Assembly: GCA_963744255.1 (NCBI GenBank)
Contig: CAVUSZ010000023.1
Location: 1 to 64,000, forward strand
Length of the DNA stretch: 64,000 nt
Source: DATEDA01 sp963744255
GTDB lineage: Bacteria > Pseudomonadota > Gammaproteobacteria > Burkholderiales > SG8-39
Reading direction: 5' to 3'
Shown: in pieces, positions 60,919-64,000 of the stretch
Layout of the letters: every line of letters starts with the position of its first letter
How positions within the stretch are numbered: the first letter of the stretch is position 1
The notes under the pieces: generated by a model
What the model was told of the DNA's origin: nothing
Seen by the model: only the letters and a program-made list of their open reading frames with translations
The model's database searches: none
Made by a program: the position numbers and the translations under genes

Positions 60919-61743
60919 TCAGGCGCGCCGCCGCGCCGCCTCGTAGAGCGGCAACACTTTCTGAGCGTACACCTCGAGGTCCTTGATCCGGCTCTCCGGC
61001 GACGGATGCGTCGACAGGATCTGCGGCGGCGAGTTCCCGCCCGTCTGAGCCATCTTCTGCCAGACCACTACCGCGGCCCGCGGATCATAACCCGCGCGGG
61101 CGGCGAGCTCGACCCCGATCCGGTCGGCCTCCTGCTCGTGCAGGCGCGAGTTCGGGAGCGTGAAAGTGACCTGGGCGACCATGTCCGCGAGCTGCGCCCC
61201 GCCCTGGCCGAGTCCGAGCGCCGCCGAGGCGACCCCTACGGCGAGCGCGGTTGCCATCTGCTGCGAAACCCGCTCGCGACCGTGCTCGCGGAGCGCGTGG
61301 GCGATCTCGTGCCCCATGATCGCCGCCAGCTCGTCGTCGGTCAGCTTGAGCTTCTCGATCAGGGCCGTGTACACGGCCATCTTGCCGCCCGGCATGCACC
61401 AGGCGTTCAGCTGGTCGGAGGTGATCACGTGAACCTCCCAGCTCCAGCCGGGGGCATCGCGCCGGAACACGCCCGTCTGCACGATCAGCCGGTTCGCAAT
61501 CGTGCGCACACGCTGGACCTGCGCGGGGTCGCGGTCGAGCAGGCCCTTTTGCCGCGCGGCGGCGATCACTTGTGCGTATTGCTGCCCCGCGGCCTTGTCG
61601 ATCTGCGCCGACGAGACGAGCATCGCCTGGGACCGGTCGACACCGACCGCGCCCGCCTGGGTCGTCCTGACCGGCGCGCAGCCGGCGATCGACGCAACCG
61701 CCACCGCCCCGGCGAGGCCGAGCGCGAGAATCGCGGATTTCAT
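60919..61743 (-). CDS. M48-family metallopeptidase, lipoprotein
   Basis: 274-residue zinc peptidase of the periplasm, of the YcaL/LoiP group. Lipoprotein signal with lipobox SIAGC (Cys22). Zinc motif IMGHEIAHALREHGRERVSQ with HExxH, third ligand Glu in LHEQEADRIGVELAARAG, and the end STHPSPESRIKDLEVY typical of the group. Probable role is cleavage of damaged envelope proteins. It stands alone between the MFS gene and leuC. Confidence 0.93.
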   Translation of the reverse strand: MKSAILALGLAGAVAVASIAGCAPVRTTQAGAVGVDRSQAMLVSSAQIDKAAGQQYAQVIAAARQKGLLDRDPAQVQRVRTIANRLIVQTGVFRRDAPGWSWEVHVITSDQLNAWCMPGGKMAVYTALIEKLKLTDDELAAIMGHEIAHALREHGRERVSQQMATALAVGVASAALGLGQGGAQLADMVAQVTFTLPNSRLHEQEADRIGVELAARAGYDPRAAVVVWQKMAQTGGNSPPQILSTHPSPESRIKDLEVYAQKVLPLYEAARRRA

Positions 61744-61758
61744 GCTGACCTCCGGAAC

Positions 61759-62928
61759 CTATGGCGGAGTCGCGGTATCGGCTGTTGACCGTGATACGCC
61801 CCGCAACAGTTTGGCGCGCCGGACGAGGAGAAGCAACCCGGCCGCGGCCGCGGCGCTCGCCGCGGTGAACGTCCACGCCGGACCGATCGCCTCCCACGCT
61901 ACGCCGCTCGCAGCGGCGCCGACGAAGCCGCCGACGCCGAACGCGACCGACATGTAGAGGGCCTGTCCGCGCACCTGCCGCGCGCCGCCGAACCAGTGAT
62001 TCATCAACGCCACCGAAGCCATGTGGCAGGCGCCAAACGTCGCCCCGTGCGCGAGCTGGGCGACGACGAGGAGCGCCGGACTCCCCACGCCCCAGCCGAT
62101 GAGCGCGAACCGCATGACGGCGAGCGCGAAACAGGCGAGCAGCACCTGGTGCGCGCCGAACCGTTTCATCCACCAGGGCGCCGCTAGGAACACGGCGATC
62201 TCGGCGACGACGCCGAGCGACCACAGCGCGCCGATCGCCGTCTTGCTGTAGCCCGCGCCGTCCAGGTAGATGCTGTAGAAGGCATAGAGCGGTCCGTGCG
62301 CCACGTTCATCAGCACGTTCGCGCCGAGCAGCGCGACGACCTCCGGGCGCAGCGCGTGCGGCAGGAAGCGCTCGTCCGCGAGCGGAGCGCGCGCCGGCGG
62401 ATCGCGCAGCGTCAAGGCGAGCGCGAGTGTCGCCACAAGCGGTAGGACGAGCAGCCACAGCAGGTTCGAGATCGCGATGCGGTCGAGCGCCCACCCGACG
62501 CCGAGCACGGCGGCGATGAAGCCGACCGACCCCCACAGCCGCACCGGACCGTAGCGCTCGATGCGACCACGGAGCGCGGCGAGCGTGATCGCCTCCACGA
62601 GCGGCATCGTCGCGCTCGAGAAGAACGCGAAACCGGCGAGCACGAAGAACAGTCCGGTGAAGCTCGCGGTCGCGAAGACGCCCGCGTACGCGGCGATCGC
62701 CGCGGCGAGCGTCGCCTGGAGCAGCCGCGCGCGCCATCCGCGCCGGTCGGCGACCGACGCCCAGACGTGCGGGGCGACGATCCGCATGAGCTGCATCAGC
62801 GAAAGCAGCAGCCCGATCTGCCACGCTGCCTGGCCGATCGACTGGAGATAGAGGCTGAAGTACGGCGCGAACGCGCCGATGAATACGAAATAGGTGAAAT
62901 AGACCCCAGCGAGGCGGACCCGAATCAC
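61759..62928 (-). CDS. MFS transporter (MFS_1-like, HcaT type)
   Basis: 389-residue protein with twelve hydrophobic helices. It starts with GTG (62928) and MIRVRLAGVYFTYFVFIGAF, then SLYLQSIGQAAWQIGLLLSL. RLWGSVGFIAAVLGVGWALD between helices 4 and 5 is the signature of the HcaT/LacY-like branch. The later part has HGATFGACHMASVALMNHWF. Substrate is unknown. The start codon overlaps the stop of an SDR remnant in GTGA. Confidence 0.85.
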   Translation of the reverse strand: MIRVRLAGVYFTYFVFIGAFAPYFSLYLQSIGQAAWQIGLLLSLMQLMRIVAPHVWASVADRRGWRARLLQATLAAAIAAYAGVFATASFTGLFFVLAGFAFFSSATMPLVEAITLAALRGRIERYGPVRLWGSVGFIAAVLGVGWALDRIAISNLLWLLVLPLVATLALALTLRDPPARAPLADERFLPHALRPEVVALLGANVLMNVAHGPLYAFYSIYLDGAGYSKTAIGALWSLGVVAEIAVFLAAPWWMKRFGAHQVLLACFALAVMRFALIGWGVGSPALLVVAQLAHGATFGACHMASVALMNHWFGGARQVRGQALYMSVAFGVGGFVGAAASGVAWEAIGPAWTFTAASAAAAAGLLLLVRRAKLLRGVSRSTADTATPP

Positions 62929-63023
62929 TTCGCCGCGAATCCGCCGTCGACGGAGATCGTCCGGCCGGCGACAAGAGCAACGCGGCCCGCGCTATCGAAC
63001 GGGCGTGCGATCGAAGCATGCAT
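62925..63023 (-). pseudogene. SDR oxidoreductase remnant with internal deletion
   Basis: A 32-codon frame reads MHASIARPFDSAGRVALVAG then RTISVDGGFAAK. The first half is the start of a short-chain dehydrogenase (family MxxSIARPFDLxGRVALVTG), and the second is the SDR C-terminus (xTISVDGGF). The 220-odd codons between are missing, yet the frame is kept. Its stop overlaps the MFS start in GTGA, which suggests that the complete gene once formed an operon with the transporter. It has no catalytic residues. Confidence 0.6.
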
Positions 63024-63234
63024 GCGAGGCGCCCGATGCTAGCACCTGCCTGGCAGCCGCCGCGCTGACCCCCGCATTCGCGCGTCGGGTTCGGAAAGCT
63101 GGCCCCGACCCGTCCTGCGCTGTGCACGAACGCACGTGGATCCTCCGCGCGGCCTCACCTGACGACCTGCGTTCCCGTAGAATCCGCGCGGACCGCGTGC
63201 AGCCTTCGCGGCCCCGGAACTCAGAAGACACGCT

Positions 63235-64000
63235 TTGTCCGCATCGCCAGCGTCCGACGCCGCGCCCTCCTACCGCCGGGCGACGCTCTTCCTGCTCTTC
63301 ACTCTCTCCGGATTCGCCGGGCTCATCTACGAGTCCATCTGGAGCCACTATCTCAAGCTCTTCCTCGGCCATGCGGCATACGCCCAGTCGCTGGTGCTGG
63401 CGCTCTTCATGGGCGGCATGGCGGCCGGCGCATGGCTCGCGAGCAAGCTCTCGGCCCGTCTCCGGAACCTGCTGCGCGGTTACGCGATCGTCGAGGCGGT
63501 GATCGGGCTCGCCGCAGTCGTCTTTCATCCGGTGTTCGTCGGCACCACCGACGCGGCGTACGAGTCGCTCCTCCCGGCGCTCGGCTCCGACACCGGCGCC
63601 GCGATCGTCAAATGGACGCTCGCCGCCGCGCTGATCCTGCCGCAGTCGGTGCTGCTCGGCACCACGTTTCCGCTGATGAGCGGCGGTCTGCTCCGCCGCC
63701 ATCCCGAGCGCCCGGGCGAAGCGCTCGCGATGCTCTACTTCACGAATAGCCTCGGCGCGGCGGTCGGCGTGCTCGCGAGCGGCTTCGTGATGATCGAGCG
63801 CCTCGGCTTGCCGGGCACGATCCAGGCCGCGGGCGCGCTCAATCTCGCGCTCGCCGCCCTCGTCTGGCTCGTCGCGCCGGGACGCGATCCCGACCCGGCG
63901 AGCCTCGCCCCCGTCACGCCCGCGCGCAGTGTCGAGACGCGCGGCACAGACGCGCCCTGGCGCCTGCTGCTCCTCGTGGCCGGACTGACCGGAACGGCGT
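63235..64000 (+). CDS. Membrane-bound spermidine-synthase-like protein (fused MFS/SpeE), partial
   Basis: The first 255 codons of a gene that runs off the right edge. It starts with TTG at 63235 (SASPASDAAPSYRRATLF); no other good start is seen. Helices: LFLLFTLSGFAGLIYESIWS, SLVLALFMGGMAAGAWLAS, LLRGYAIVEAVIGLAAVVF, LILPQSVLLGTTFPLMSGGL, YFTNSLGAAVGVLASGFVMI and GALNLALAALVWLVAP. This is the membrane half of proteins that carry a spermidine-synthase-type methyltransferase-fold domain at the C-terminus, which is outside the window. The amine substrate is unknown. Confidence 0.8.
   Translation, partial: MSASPASDAAPSYRRATLFLLFTLSGFAGLIYESIWSHYLKLFLGHAAYAQSLVLALFMGGMAAGAWLASKLSARLRNLLRGYAIVEAVIGLAAVVFHPVFVGTTDAAYESLLPALGSDTGAAIVKWTLAAALILPQSVLLGTTFPLMSGGLLRRHPERPGEALAMLYFTNSLGAAVGVLASGFVMIERLGLPGTIQAAGALNLALAALVWLVAPGRDPDPASLAPVTPARSVETRGTDAPWRLLLLVAGLTGTA

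Noticed and set aside
1..64000. CRISPR arrays
   Set aside because: No regularly spaced 20-40 bp repeats were seen; the repeats found are tandem, inverted or IS-related.

Overview
The window is GC-rich DNA, most likely from a betaproteobacterium. Two things point that way: the long conserved gene order leuC-leuD-leuB-asd-fimV-truA-trpF-trpB-trpA-accD-folC-SPOR-cvpA-purF-metZ, and the blocks thrS-infC-rpmI-rplT-pheS-pheT-ihfA-merR and hrcA/nadK-recN with hemH-grpE-dnaK-dnaJ. The genus cannot be fixed from the sequence alone. The window has two parts that meet at a tRNA-Pro gene (21181-21257).

Part 1, about 1-21180, is accessory DNA. It opens with the remains of an integron: half an attC site (1-42), a RidA-family gene cassette read leftwards (82-474), a cassette core site (549-555), a frameshifted TRIC-type channel gene, then an IS630 and an IS3 element, and the integron integrase intI (4104-5141) read rightwards. 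The IS3 element ends about 35 bp before intI, so the attI and promoter region appears displaced or lost. Next come a Fur-family regulator and katG with a perfect palindromic operator between them, a PAS-domain gene fragment, and an IS110-family element inserted in one copy of a 248-bp repeat. The intact inverted copy at 15443-15690 shows the empty site. After that lie a YihY/BrkB membrane protein, a decayed tyrosine recombinase with an internal tandem duplication, an MgtE-like Mg2+ transporter, a small unknown protein, IS110 and recombinase fragments, an orphan ModA-like binding protein and an XRE-REC-HD-GYP signalling protein. The part ends with a compact integration module (small HTH protein, DUF4224-type protein, tyrosine integrase) directly against the 3' end of tRNA-Pro. 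This is the usual layout of one end of a genomic island; the other end is not in the window.

Part 2, 21181-64000, is core genome. Leftward-read genes from tRNA-Val to merR form the translation and IHF cluster. A divergent pair (nadK-recN leftward, hrcA-hemH rightward) leads to the heat-shock operon grpE-dnaK-dnaJ, preceded by a good sigma-32 promoter. Then come a branched-chain amino-acid-type binding protein, cysS, a TPR protein with two peptidyl-prolyl isomerases and lpxH, then metZ, and finally the long leftward block from leuC to purF carrying leucine, lysine/threonine/methionine (asd), tryptophan, fatty acid, folate and purine genes. The right edge has an M48 lipoprotein peptidase, an MFS transporter with a striking internally deleted SDR remnant overlapping its start, and the beginning of a membrane-bound spermidine-synthase-like protein that runs off the window.

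The most interesting points are the IS-disrupted integron, the IS110 element with a precisely readable insertion site and a probable guide (bridge) RNA region, the cysteine-free Fur/Irr-like regulator paired with katG, the XRE-REC-HD-GYP fusion, the 38-codon entericidin-like gene between leuC and leuD, and the SDR remnant. I found no convincing wholly new defence or metabolic system.
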